Shown here one piece after another: positions 26,336 to 34,166 of a stretch of 58,659 nucleotides of DNA. Numbering within the stretch: the first letter of the stretch is position 1; the number at the start of each line of letters is the position of its first letter. This DNA is from Hoylesella marshii DSM 16973 = JCM 13450 (GTDB lineage: Bacteria; Bacteroidota; Bacteroidia; Bacteroidales; Bacteroidaceae): positions 2,212,747 to 2,271,405 of the forward strand of contig NZ_GL397214.1 of the NCBI RefSeq assembly GCF_000146675.1. Reading direction: 5' to 3'. A program made the position numbers and the translations under genes. Under the pieces are notes generated by a model. It saw only the letters and a list, made by a program, of their open reading frames with translations. It did not search any database and was not told the DNA's origin.

Positions 26336-26924
26336 ATCCTTGCTCTTTTAACCACCGTAAAGCCTCGGGAAGAGCGAAATGCAACTTATCTATACTCTTC
26401 AGCGAATCATGAAATGTGATGATAGAACCGTTACGAGTGTATCGTTTTACGTTGTTAAGCACATCTTCCGCAGTCATCCATTTGGAGTAATCGCGCGTCA
26501 CAAGATCCCACATGACGATGCGATACTTGCGCCCTAACCACGCATATTGGCTCAGTCGCATCCACCCGTGAGGGGGACGGAACAGGTGGGAGTGTATGAG
26601 TTGGTTGGCTTTCTCGGTGTTGTAGCTATACTTGTGGATGGAATGTTTGAAGCCGCTGATGTGGTTGAAAGTGTGATTTCCCACCTGATGACCGGCCTTC
26701 ACGATTTGTTCGAATAGCTCCGGATGCCGTCTGACATTCTCTCCTACCATGAAAAACGTAGCCTTTGCATCAAACTCCTCCAGCGTCTTGAGCAAGAACG
26801 GTGTGGATTCAGGTATGGGGCCGTCGTCGAACGTGAGATAAACGGCATGCTCATGCCTGTTCATCCTCCAAGTAGCGCGAGGGTAAAGCCATCGTAACCA
26901 AATTGCCGGTTGCTCTATAAACAT
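26313..26924 (-). CDS. Polysaccharide deacetylase (NodB homology domain)
   Basis: A 203-residue carbohydrate esterase family 4 protein. Key residues are visible: TFDDGP (31-36, catalytic base and metal aspartates) and HTFNH (metal histidines H84 and H88), then RPPHGW (motif 3) and a later TFHDS. There is no signal peptide, so it may be cytoplasmic or exported by another route. Substrate could be peptidoglycan N-acetylglucosamine or another polysaccharide. The 23-bp overlap with queG indicates one transcript, although no functional link is obvious. Confidence 0.9.
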   Translation of the reverse strand: MFIEQPAIWLRWLYPRATWRMNRHEHAVYLTFDDGPIPESTPFLLKTLEEFDAKATFFMVGENVRRHPELFEQIVKAGHQVGNHTFNHISGFKHSIHKYSYNTEKANQLIHSHLFRPPHGWMRLSQYAWLGRKYRIVMWDLVTRDYSKWMTAEDVLNNVKRYTRNGSIITFHDSLKSIDKLHFALPEALRWLKEQGYVFKTFE

Positions 26925-26943
26925 AGGTTATAATTCAGCAGAA

Positions 26944-26983
26944 AGGGAACAGCAGGGCGTTTTCAGCAACCCTTCTGTTCCCT
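26944..26983 (-). terminator. Probable terminator between the DUF2723 gene and the deacetylase gene
   Basis: Arms AGGGAACAG and CTGTTCCCT enclose a second pairing AGGG/CCCT-type. On the minus strand the stem is followed by TTTCTG, a weak T tract. It may terminate DUF2723 transcripts partially. Confidence 0.5.
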
Positions 26984-26995
26984 TATTGGTTTGTC

Positions 26996-29900
26996 TTATT
27001 GCGGTATCTTACCGCCTTTACTTTCATAGGTATTAACAATTCGTATGAAGTCGCGCATGCTTCTGTCGGCAGCGGCCTTGTCTACCTTTTCCAAGATACT
27101 GATACCTTCACGCATGACATACAAGTTCAGGGCACAGTCTTGCATGGATTGGGCGAAGCGGTTGCCATCGAGCGAGAGGTACCAATCCATGTATTGGCGG
27201 GCATTGCCCATGACTTTATTCAGCACGTCTTTGGCTTTCACTTTCATGTTGAGTCGCTGATAGGCGCGTGCGAGGTCAAGGCCACCGCTCAAGTAGTTGA
27301 TAGGCACATTGTATTCGGGCAATACTTTCTCGGCATAGGCGAGGGCTTTCTTTGCCTTCTCATACTTCTTCTCTGCGATAAGGTGCAGTGCCAGTGTGGC
27401 AAAGAGGCGGCGATGGGTACAGCACATGCGCATGGTCGTTTCGTCGAGATATAGGCCTCGGGTCTGCAATCCGCCGTATCTGAAACGGTGCATGAGGTTG
27501 TGGTAAACTTTCTCCGTATCGAAACTGCTCATCGTAGAATCGTTGGTCGTAAAGGGAGTGATGCGGTTGGCAAGTCCCTCTTGGATGAAGTTGTCGCCTA
27601 AGTTCATGAAGTTCTCCGACCCAACGGTTGATGCCACGTATATCGGACGTGTCCAACCGGCATTGGCAATGATGTCCAACATCATGAGGTCGCTCTTGTA
27701 TAAGGCGTTTTTCCCCGTGAGAGAGATAACCATCCGATGGGGGATAGAGTCGCCGGGCATCATCATGCCACTGCGTTTTACGGCGTTCTTATCAATGGTC
27801 ACATAGACGGTATCTGTGGGAATTACCCGCATGTCGCTATTGGATGGATTGAGCACCCAATACTTTAGAATGTTTTTCAGTTCAAAGGGACTGTCGCCAA
27901 ACTGCTTACGTGCTTCCTCGGGATTGGTGCGGTAATACTCCATGACTTGTGTTTTGAGGCCAGCCTCAATGGGTACAGCTTCATTCGTGCCCGCTACATA
28001 TTGCAGCCTCGTCCACGAGATGGGTAACGCCGGAGAACGATATGCAGGACGTTTCATTTGGTCGATATACCAGTCGGTTTGCAGATAGCTGAGGTTGCAG
28101 ACCCGCGCGTCGGTACGTACGCCTTCCACTTCTTGATTGTACCAGAGCGGGAAAGTATCGTTGTCGCCGTTGGTGAAGATGATGGGGTGGCCGGCATCTT
28201 GCAGAGTCATGAGGTAATTACGCCCGAAATCACGGCAGGTATATCGGCCGCTGCGGTCGTGGTCGTCCCACGTCTGCGAGGCCATCTGTATGGGAACCAA
28301 CAGACAGAGCAGGCTGACCGCTGCCGCAACAACGGTGCCGTTGAGCCGCAGCTTCTTCAGAAGGTCGATGATGGCGGCCACACCGATGCCGCACCAGATG
28401 GCAAAGGCATAGAATGAGCCGGCGTATGCGTAGTCACGCTCGCGGGGTTGCATCGGCGTTTGATTCAGGTAGATGACGATAGCGAGGCCTGTCATAAAGA
28501 AGAGGAAGAAGACCACCCAGAACTGTCGGATGCCCCGTTGTCCGCGATAGGCTTGCCAGAAGAGGCCGATGAGGCCGAGCAGCAGGGGTAGACCGTAGAA
28601 TACGTTGTGCCCCTTGTTCATCTTCAAGTCGTCGGGGAGTTTGCTCTGGTCGCCCAACATCAGATTGTCGATAGGTGCGATGCCGGTTATCCAGTTGCCG
28701 TGTTCCAGCTCGCCGTTGCCCTGAAGGTCATTTTGCCTGCCCACGAAGTTCCACATAAAGTATCGCCAATACATGAAGTTGCATTGGTAGGAGAGGAAGA
28801 AGCGAATGTTGTCTATCTGCGACGGCATCTTCACGTACACGTCTTCTCCGCAGCGGTCGTAAGGAACTTCGGTGCCTTCCACGCCTCCCATCCAGTCCTC
28901 GTAGCCCTGTGCATGTTGCGAACTGTACATACGTGGGAATATCATGTTTTGCGCATACTGATAGTCGTCTTTCGTGCGTACCACGAAGTAGGAATCCTTT
29001 TCCGATGCCGACTTCTTCTCGGTGCGTTGGTACACGGGTGCACCTTTCGACGATACCGGAATGCAACGGTCGCCCTGACGTTCCAGCTTCACTTGCGAGG
29101 TATAGGCCTGCCCGTAGAACAACGGACGGTCGCCATATTGCTCACGGCCGAGGTATTCGCCCAAGGTAAAGATGTCTTCGGGCGAGTTCTGGTCCATCGG
29201 CGGATTGGCCGACGAGCGTATCACAATCAAAGCGTATGTGGAATAACCTATCATCAGCATCAGCATGCAAAGCAGCGATGTGTTCTTCAGCCGTGCACTG
29301 ACCAGCGGCCGAGCCGGCTTGCCTTTGCGTTGACGTTTCAACAGGAAATAGAGTGCGCTCAGCACGATGGCGCCTATGATGACTGCCGAGATACCGAAGC
29401 CATAAAACGGGATGCCCAACAAGCCTACCGAGAGCAGGAAAGCCACGTTGCCCCGCTTGGGATTCTTGTCGGTATAGCTCTCCCAAATCGCCCATATCAC
29501 TATGCCCACAAGGATGAAGAGATAGACAATGACGCCCGTGTTGAAAGGCATGCCGAGCGTATTTACAAAGAACAGTTCAAACCATCCGCCCACGGTCACG
29601 ATGCCCGGGATAACCCCGTAGAGCACCACGCCGATGAGCACAAACGACACACCCAGCGCCATGAGCGACCCTTTGAGGTTGGCATCGGGATAACGGCGAT
29701 AGTAATATACCAGCACGATGGCGGGGATACACAGCAGGTTGAGCAAGTGCACGCCGATAGAAAGTCCCGTGATATAGGTAATGAGCACCAGCCATCGGTC
29801 GCTATGCGGCTCGTCGGCATGGTCTTCCCATTTCAGAATCAGCCAGAATACCACCGCTGTCAAAGCCGACGAGTAGGCATACACCTCGCCCTCTACGGCA

Positions 29901-30319
29901 GAAAACCAGAACGTATCGCTAAACGTATAAATCAGTGCGCCGACCATTCCGGAGCCTTCTATGGCTATCAGTTTGCCCAACGTCAGCTCGCTCCAATCCT
30001 TTAAGATGAGCTTTCGGGTGAGGTGCGTAATCGTCCAGAAGAGAAACATGATGCAAGAGGCACTCAGCAGCGCGCTCATCGTGTTGACCATGCGTGCCAC
30101 CTGCGACGGGTCGCTGACAAACTGCGAAAGCAGATTGGCCGTGAGCATGAAGAAAGGTGCGCCGGGCGGATGCCCTATCTCTAACTTGTAACCTGTGAGA
30201 ATAAACTCGGGACAGTCCCAAAAGCTGGCTGTCGGTTCAATCGTTGAACAATACACGAAGGCTGCAATCAAAAAGGCGAGCCATCCGAAGATATTGTCTA
30301 CTAACCTGTACTGTTTCAT
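26996..30319 (-). CDS. DUF2723 / TMEM260-like membrane glycosyltransferase
   Basis: An 1107-residue protein with about 12 membrane helices in the first 650 residues and a soluble C-terminal part. The first luminal loop has STIEPTASFWDCPEFILTGY with the conserved W-D-x-x-E of DUF2723, and the following GHPPGAPFFML motif is diagnostic of the GT-C-like family that includes eukaryotic TMEM260 (a protein O-mannosyltransferase). The soluble part includes FTNGDNDTFPLWY and tetratricopeptide-like helices near the C-terminus (YAEKVLPEYNVP ... ARAYQRLNMKVKAKDVL). By analogy it may attach a sugar to exported proteins on the periplasmic side. It has its own -7 box and is widespread in Bacteroidota. Confidence 0.85.
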   Translation of the reverse strand: MKQYRLVDNIFGWLAFLIAAFVYCSTIEPTASFWDCPEFILTGYKLEIGHPPGAPFFMLTANLLSQFVSDPSQVARMVNTMSALLSASCIMFLFWTITHLTRKLILKDWSELTLGKLIAIEGSGMVGALIYTFSDTFWFSAVEGEVYAYSSALTAVVFWLILKWEDHADEPHSDRWLVLITYITGLSIGVHLLNLLCIPAIVLVYYYRRYPDANLKGSLMALGVSFVLIGVVLYGVIPGIVTVGGWFELFFVNTLGMPFNTGVIVYLFILVGIVIWAIWESYTDKNPKRGNVAFLLSVGLLGIPFYGFGISAVIIGAIVLSALYFLLKRQRKGKPARPLVSARLKNTSLLCMLMLMIGYSTYALIVIRSSANPPMDQNSPEDIFTLGEYLGREQYGDRPLFYGQAYTSQVKLERQGDRCIPVSSKGAPVYQRTEKKSASEKDSYFVVRTKDDYQYAQNMIFPRMYSSQHAQGYEDWMGGVEGTEVPYDRCGEDVYVKMPSQIDNIRFFLSYQCNFMYWRYFMWNFVGRQNDLQGNGELEHGNWITGIAPIDNLMLGDQSKLPDDLKMNKGHNVFYGLPLLLGLIGLFWQAYRGQRGIRQFWVVFFLFFMTGLAIVIYLNQTPMQPRERDYAYAGSFYAFAIWCGIGVAAIIDLLKKLRLNGTVVAAAVSLLCLLVPIQMASQTWDDHDRSGRYTCRDFGRNYLMTLQDAGHPIIFTNGDNDTFPLWYNQEVEGVRTDARVCNLSYLQTDWYIDQMKRPAYRSPALPISWTRLQYVAGTNEAVPIEAGLKTQVMEYYRTNPEEARKQFGDSPFELKNILKYWVLNPSNSDMRVIPTDTVYVTIDKNAVKRSGMMMPGDSIPHRMVISLTGKNALYKSDLMMLDIIANAGWTRPIYVASTVGSENFMNLGDNFIQEGLANRITPFTTNDSTMSSFDTEKVYHNLMHRFRYGGLQTRGLYLDETTMRMCCTHRRLFATLALHLIAEKKYEKAKKALAYAEKVLPEYNVPINYLSGGLDLARAYQRLNMKVKAKDVLNKVMGNARQYMDWYLSLDGNRFAQSMQDCALNLYVMREGISILEKVDKAAADRSMRDFIRIVNTYESKGGKIPQ

Positions 30320-30362
30320 GTATTCTACTGTTCGTTTGTATTTTTATGACGAAATATGCGTG

Positions 30363-30370
30363 CAAAGATA
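30363..30370 (-). promoter_or_regulatory. -7 box of the DUF2723 gene
   Basis: The minus strand reads TATCTTTG, 44 bp before the start codon. Confidence 0.65.
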
Positions 30371-30560
30371 CGCCAAATCGGTAACAATACAAAATAAAAG
30401 GTCGAGTTATTTTCTGTGCCATCTTGCGGTGTTTTGTCTGCATTGCCGGCAAGGAAAAATCCGCTTTTGCTCCATCCTCTTCAAGATGAAAACGGTCGCA
30501 TAGGTTGCCTCCTCTACACCTGTCTCACTGCGCAAAACAACTACAAACCACTATGGATTA

Positions 30561-30837
30561 CGCGAATTCGGGATAAGAGAATCTTATCCAATAGCCCCAA
30601 AGGGGCGTAAGACCTTAGACAGGGGTAAGCGATAGCGCAGCCCCTGTGTTGTGGACTCCCGCAGTCTAAGCCCTGAAGGGGCGACAGAACACTAACCCTC
30701 AATCCTCCGCCACCCCTACGGGGTTCATCTTTCTGTACATGCTTATCAGGGGTTACACTCTTACGAGCTTCACACCCTGCCTAAGGTCTTACGCCCCCTC
30801 GGGGCTTACAGTTCGATAGCCTTATCCCGAACTCACG
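30561..30837. mobile_element. MITE-like element M1 with terminal inverted repeats and 9-bp target duplication
   Basis: The left end is CGCGAATTCGGGATAAG and the right end, read on the opposite strand, is CGTGAGTTCGGGATAAG (15 of 17 identical). The flanks are perfect 9-bp direct repeats TATGGATTA at 30552-30560 and 30838-30846. The 277-bp interior has no reading frame of interest but several short GC-rich inverted repeats such as GCCCCAAAGGGGC, AGCCCTGAAGGGGC and CCCCCTCGGGG. This architecture fits a non-autonomous miniature transposable element. A short related copy lies at 58521-58597. Confidence 0.85.
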
Positions 30838-30904
30838 TATGGATTATTTCAGAATGCCTCACGAATCATCCCTACCACCCCTGTCCAACTTACCCCAACA
30901 CAGC

Positions 30905-30944
30905 AAAAGGGTGGAAAGACGCGTCAGCATCTTTCCACCCTTTT
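30905..30944 (-). terminator. Strong bidirectional hairpin terminator after the HU-HIG gene
   Basis: A perfect 15-bp stem (AAAAGGGTGGAAAGA with its complement) around a 10-nt loop. The A-rich and T-rich ends of the arms make it usable in either direction. It lies 20 bp after the HU stop. Confidence 0.85.
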
Positions 30945-30964
30945 CAGTTTAAAACCACCCACTA

Positions 30965-31417
30965 TTACGGCTTCGGCGGCTTCGGCTTAGCGTTTTTTTT
31001 CTCCTCGCCTTTCCATTCCTCCCATTCTATTTCCACGTCGGAGAGGCCACGAGTGGCATGCTTGGCACTACCGCCGCCATTCTTACTGAACCGAGTTTCG
31101 GGGATAAAGCGCACGCGAACACCGGTGATTTGATTGGCCGTCACTTCCTTCTCCGTTGCCACGCCACCTTTAGCGGCCACGGCGGTGAAATAGAACGTGC
31201 CGATGCCGTCGAGTTTCACCGAACGGCCTTGCGCCATATAGTCGGCCATAATCGGAGCCAGCGCGGTGAGCACGGCGCGCACGTCGGCCGGACTGGCCGT
31301 CGATTCTGCGGCGATGCGCTTGCACAGTTGCTCGGTACTCACGGGGCTACCCACAAGAACTGATTTGGGGTACCAACGGTTGTTGATTTTCATCAACATT
31401 TTCTTCCAAAAAGCCAT
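30965..31417 (-). CDS. HU-family DNA-binding protein (HU-HIG type)
   Basis: A 150-residue histone-like protein of the Bacteroidota HU-HIG subfamily. The conserved region runs from KINNRWYPKSVLVG through VSTEQLCKRIAAESTASPAD, VRAVLTAL, GRSVKLDGIGTFYF and ITGVRVRFIPE, matching the fold of IHF/HU with a divergent DNA-binding arm. The C-terminal tail (EEKKNAKPKPPKP) is basic and proline-rich. Such genes are often present in many copies in Prevotella and Bacteroides; specific roles are mostly unknown. A 22-bp tandem array lies directly upstream. Confidence 0.88.
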   Translation of the reverse strand: MAFWKKMLMKINNRWYPKSVLVGSPVSTEQLCKRIAAESTASPADVRAVLTALAPIMADYMAQGRSVKLDGIGTFYFTAVAAKGGVATEKEVTANQITGVRVRFIPETRFSKNGGGSAKHATRGLSDVEIEWEEWKGEEKKNAKPKPPKP

Positions 31418-31476
31418 AATTTAATGTGTTTTGTGCTTACGGTTGAATTCGACACGCAGGCGGAGGTTTGTCTGAA

Positions 31477-31564
31477 GTAGGACTACATCGTGTCTAAAGT
31501 AGGAGTAGATGCCATCTAAAGTAGGACTACATCTCATCTGTAGTAGGAGTAGACATCGCCCTCT
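31477..31564. repeat. 22-bp tandem array B2, four units, upstream of the HU-HIG gene
   Basis: GTAGGA recurs at 31477, 31499, 31521 and 31543, exactly 22 bp apart. The unit is GTAGGACTACAT or GTAGGAGTAGAT plus ten bases ending CTAAA; alternate units differ at the same position (ACTAC versus AGTAG). It lies 60-150 bp before the HU start codon, where the promoter or leader should be. Confidence 0.88.
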
Positions 31565-31718
31565 TTGCAACCGCATATCAATCCTATTCGGAAAGCCGTC
31601 TGTCTTTGCCTCTTTTTCAGCCATAAGCGGGTTAAAAAATATATGAATTTAAATGATATTTATATTCTCGAATCTTGACTGCTGTGTCAATGATTGAGAG
31701 AGATTTTGATTATTGTAT

Positions 31719-33371
31719 TTACTCGAACGTATGAGCAATAAAACCGTAGGCACGGGTGTTTGAGTTATATATGTTCATCTGGCCTGCATAGAAGCTAAAT
31801 TTATACGCGTTACCGCCGGCGTTTGGAACACCGGTAGACGTCCAGTAAAAACCGTAACTCATATTGTAGAGTGAACCTGAAAGGAAATAGCCCAATGCAG
31901 GAAGATAGAAATAATCGGAAGTGTCGGAAGGTCTACCTATGGAGTTGAACGTGTTTACATATAGAGAGTTGACGCGAAAGTCAATACCGGTTGCATCAGT
32001 AGCAGAAGAGTAGAACTTCTCTTTCATATCACTCTGTGAGGTTAGTTGGGTGTATCCTTTGGCTTTCAATTCGTTGTAGATTACCTTTTGCTTCTTAATC
32101 CATGCTTCTCCCCAATAGAGATGTCCGCGGAAAGCCCAAATACTACCACCATCATAATGAAGGTCGCCTTTAACCATATAGTAATACATCTCGTTGACAT
32201 TAGGAAGGTCTTTACAAGATACGGATGCTTGGGTTGCTAGGCCAGCACCGCTGTAGGCTGTGTTATACCAACGGTTGGTTCCATCGGAAGCAGTTGGAAC
32301 GCCATAGCTGCTATAATTTCCGCCATTTTCAATTACGGTTGGTAAGTTTTTACCATACCAATAGGGATTTACCGCATCCCACATATAATAGTAATCGAAC
32401 CACGGGCTGTAATCCTTCACTTGCAGGTCGGTGGTAACACGTCTGTTCCTACCGGCGTTAAGGGTAAGATTATTGTAAGTTTTGACAATAGTTTTATTGA
32501 TATTTGTCGCGTTGTCACGAAGAAGATATTCCACTGTGAAAGTGTTATAAGTACCGGGAGCCAACACCATTACAGCAGCATTCTTAGAGGCATTGCTTGA
32601 CCCTCCTGGGATAGGGAACCCAGTGTTGGCTGCGGCTCCATTAAGTGTGAGTGTAATACTTTGATTAGCAGGAGTAGTTGCGGGGCGGGAGTTGTCTACA
32701 TCAATGCCGTTGTCGTTGAAGTCGAATTGTCCGCATATAGCTTTATCCGCTGTTACCTTGATTTGGGCAATGTGGACGGCAGAGATTGCATTTTGCGAAT
32801 TATAGGGTGTGAAAGTGAGGTAGGCTGCCTTGTGTTCGAGGGTGAAGTTGTATTTGCTGCCTCCCGCGGGTTTGGTGGCAACGGCTGTACCGCAGTCGCC
32901 ATCCTCACCAATATGGCTGGCATCATTGGCTATGTTTTGGTTTTGTTGCGCCTTGATGGTTACTTTATCGCCAAAAGTATTACCTTTTCCTGTGTAACGA
33001 ACAGGATAAGAGGGGGCTGTGAACGTGCCGTTGAAATAGAACTTGGCCGTGGCTGCTCGCTTTACAGCAGAGGGTATCGTGGGGTGGTTCTCGAGCTTTA
33101 AGTCGATATTATTGCTGGCATCTTGTATCAACGTGCCGTTATTTACCCAAAGCCGGTCACCCTCTGTCCAATAAAAATTCAATCCTGACCCATCGTATTC
33201 TGCTGTAGTGCGGGTCTTCGTGCTGTTGTCCTCGACAACAAAGGCAGTGAGTTCCTTTGTGTCTTGTTGACCTTTTGTCGGTTCTTGCTTGGTCGTTTCT
33301 TCGCTTGAGCAGGCCATGCTTAAAAACAGTGTACTTGTAAGGGCAAGCTGAGTTAATACGTCTCTTTTCAT
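31719..33371 (-). CDS. Fimbrillin-like surface lipoprotein
   Basis: A 550-residue protein with a lipoprotein signal peptide; the likely lipidated residue is C21 (FLSMAC), followed by SSEETT, resembling the acidic surface-export signal of Bacteroidota lipoproteins. The N-terminal half resembles fimbrillin (FimA/Mfa1-like) beta domains, including KTRTTAEYDGSGLNFYWTEG and LEHKAAYLTFTPYNS. The C-terminal 200 residues (WDAVNPYWYGKNLP ... FYWTSTGVPNAGGNAYKFSF) resemble the FISUMP/major-paralogous C-terminal domain with the W-T-S motif. It is probably a surface or fimbrial subunit. It follows a small acidic gene by 12 bp. Codon use and composition are lower in GC than neighbours. Confidence 0.8.
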   Translation of the reverse strand: MKRDVLTQLALTSTLFLSMACSSEETTKQEPTKGQQDTKELTAFVVEDNSTKTRTTAEYDGSGLNFYWTEGDRLWVNNGTLIQDASNNIDLKLENHPTIPSAVKRAATAKFYFNGTFTAPSYPVRYTGKGNTFGDKVTIKAQQNQNIANDASHIGEDGDCGTAVATKPAGGSKYNFTLEHKAAYLTFTPYNSQNAISAVHIAQIKVTADKAICGQFDFNDNGIDVDNSRPATTPANQSITLTLNGAAANTGFPIPGGSSNASKNAAVMVLAPGTYNTFTVEYLLRDNATNINKTIVKTYNNLTLNAGRNRRVTTDLQVKDYSPWFDYYYMWDAVNPYWYGKNLPTVIENGGNYSSYGVPTASDGTNRWYNTAYSGAGLATQASVSCKDLPNVNEMYYYMVKGDLHYDGGSIWAFRGHLYWGEAWIKKQKVIYNELKAKGYTQLTSQSDMKEKFYSSATDATGIDFRVNSLYVNTFNSIGRPSDTSDYFYLPALGYFLSGSLYNMSYGFYWTSTGVPNAGGNAYKFSFYAGQMNIYNSNTRAYGFIAHTFE

Positions 33372-33383
33372 CTTTCTATCATT

Positions 33384-33611
33384 TTAATATAAACTGTTGT
33401 TTATCCCCCAGTATTGCGGGGTGTTCTCTTCTTCCTCTTCTTCGTCGTCGAAGAAGCCTTGTTTAGCATTGAGATCGTCATCATCGCCAACCTTTTTGTG
33501 CCCTCCGTTGTTGGGGAACGAGGTGGATAATAGCTGTTGGTCAAACGCTGTAGGAACGACCTCGATAGCGGGGCTTACATACGCCTGCTTCCTGAATGGT
33601 TCTCTCTTCAT
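33384..33611 (-). CDS. Small acidic protein gene upstream of a fimbrillin-like lipoprotein
   Basis: A 75-residue protein beginning MKREPFRKQAYVSPAIEVVP, then LLSTSFPNNGGHKK, GDDDDLNAKQG and an acidic tail FFDDEEEEEE. There is no signal peptide. Proteins with the same plan (Y-x-x-P-x-I-E-V-V near the N-terminus, a Gly/Asn linker, N-A-K and an Asp/Glu tail) are common in Prevotella and Bacteroides next to surface lipoprotein genes, but no function is known to me. Only 12 bp separate it from the lipoprotein gene, so the two share a transcript. It could be a peptide precursor, a chaperone-like partner or a regulator. Confidence 0.72.
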   Translation of the reverse strand: MKREPFRKQAYVSPAIEVVPTAFDQQLLSTSFPNNGGHKKVGDDDDLNAKQGFFDDEEEEEENTPQYWGINNSLY

Positions 33612-33689
33612 ATTTCAATCATTTTTAAGGGTGAATAATTCGGAGTAAATTCCGCCTTTCGCCCCTTGGCGAACAGGCATGGAAAAATG

Positions 33690-33719
33690 AACAAAGGGAA
33701 CTCCTGTGAGCCCTTTGTT
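33690..33719 (-). promoter_or_regulatory. Terminator-like hairpin in the leader of the fimbrillin operon
   Basis: Perfect 9-bp arms AACAAAGGG and CCCTTTGTT with a 12-nt loop. On the minus strand they are followed by CATTTTTCC. It lies 80 bp before the small acidic gene and downstream of both candidate promoters, where it could act as an attenuator. Confidence 0.5.
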
Positions 33720-33792
33720 TATTGGGGTTACGGCACGCTTCGCGCGCGCGTATGCGAAAATGTTTAAAGTGTTATCCGACTGGCGGTGCGAA

Positions 33793-33811
33793 TGTGTGTG
33801 TGTGTGTGTGT
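33793..33811. repeat. Dinucleotide (TG/CA) microsatellite in the fimbrillin leader
   Basis: About nine TG units in a row (CA on the transcribed sense strand). A -7 box TATATTTG (minus strand, 33833-33840) lies about 22 bp upstream in the direction of transcription, and a second TACCTTTG at 33925-33932. Confidence 0.85.
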
Positions 33812-33832
33812 TACACTTTTTTCCGGTGTATG

Positions 33833-33840
33833 CAAATATA
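33833..33840 (-). promoter_or_regulatory. Candidate -7 box of the fimbrillin operon
   Basis: The minus strand reads TATATTTG. A second candidate, TACCTTTG, is at 33925-33932. Either gives an unusually long leader (over 200 nt). Confidence 0.5.
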
Positions 33841-34110
33841 AAGCGTTAAAAGATGCAGAAAAACACACTTTTTTCTGCGTCTTGCTCATCGTCGTATGAT
33901 AGTTGCTTATTTGCATCATGGCGGCAAAGGTATAACAAACTTTTGGAACTGCCAAATAATCAGAAAAGAAATGTTAGAACATGCCACGGCATAAGGATTC
34001 AAATAAGCCCATTGCAAAGCGGCCTGCGTAGCAGCGGTTTATTTATCTGCGCAAAAGCGAGTGATGGCAAATTATCAACCCGTTCTCTTGTTCGTTTCAT
34101 GATTTTTCTT

Positions 34111-34118
34111 TATTTTTG
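34111..34118 (+). promoter_or_regulatory. -7 box of the BspA-like gene
   Basis: TATTTTTG, about 49 bp before the start codon at 34167. Confidence 0.6.
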
Positions 34119-34166
34119 CCCCATACACATACACTTATATTATCAACACTTTTAAACCGTACTATC

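Noticed and set aside
28607..30004. 465-residue plus-strand reading frame inside the DUF2723 gene
   Set aside because: It is antisense to a clearly coding gene, has low-complexity composition and no recognisable domain.
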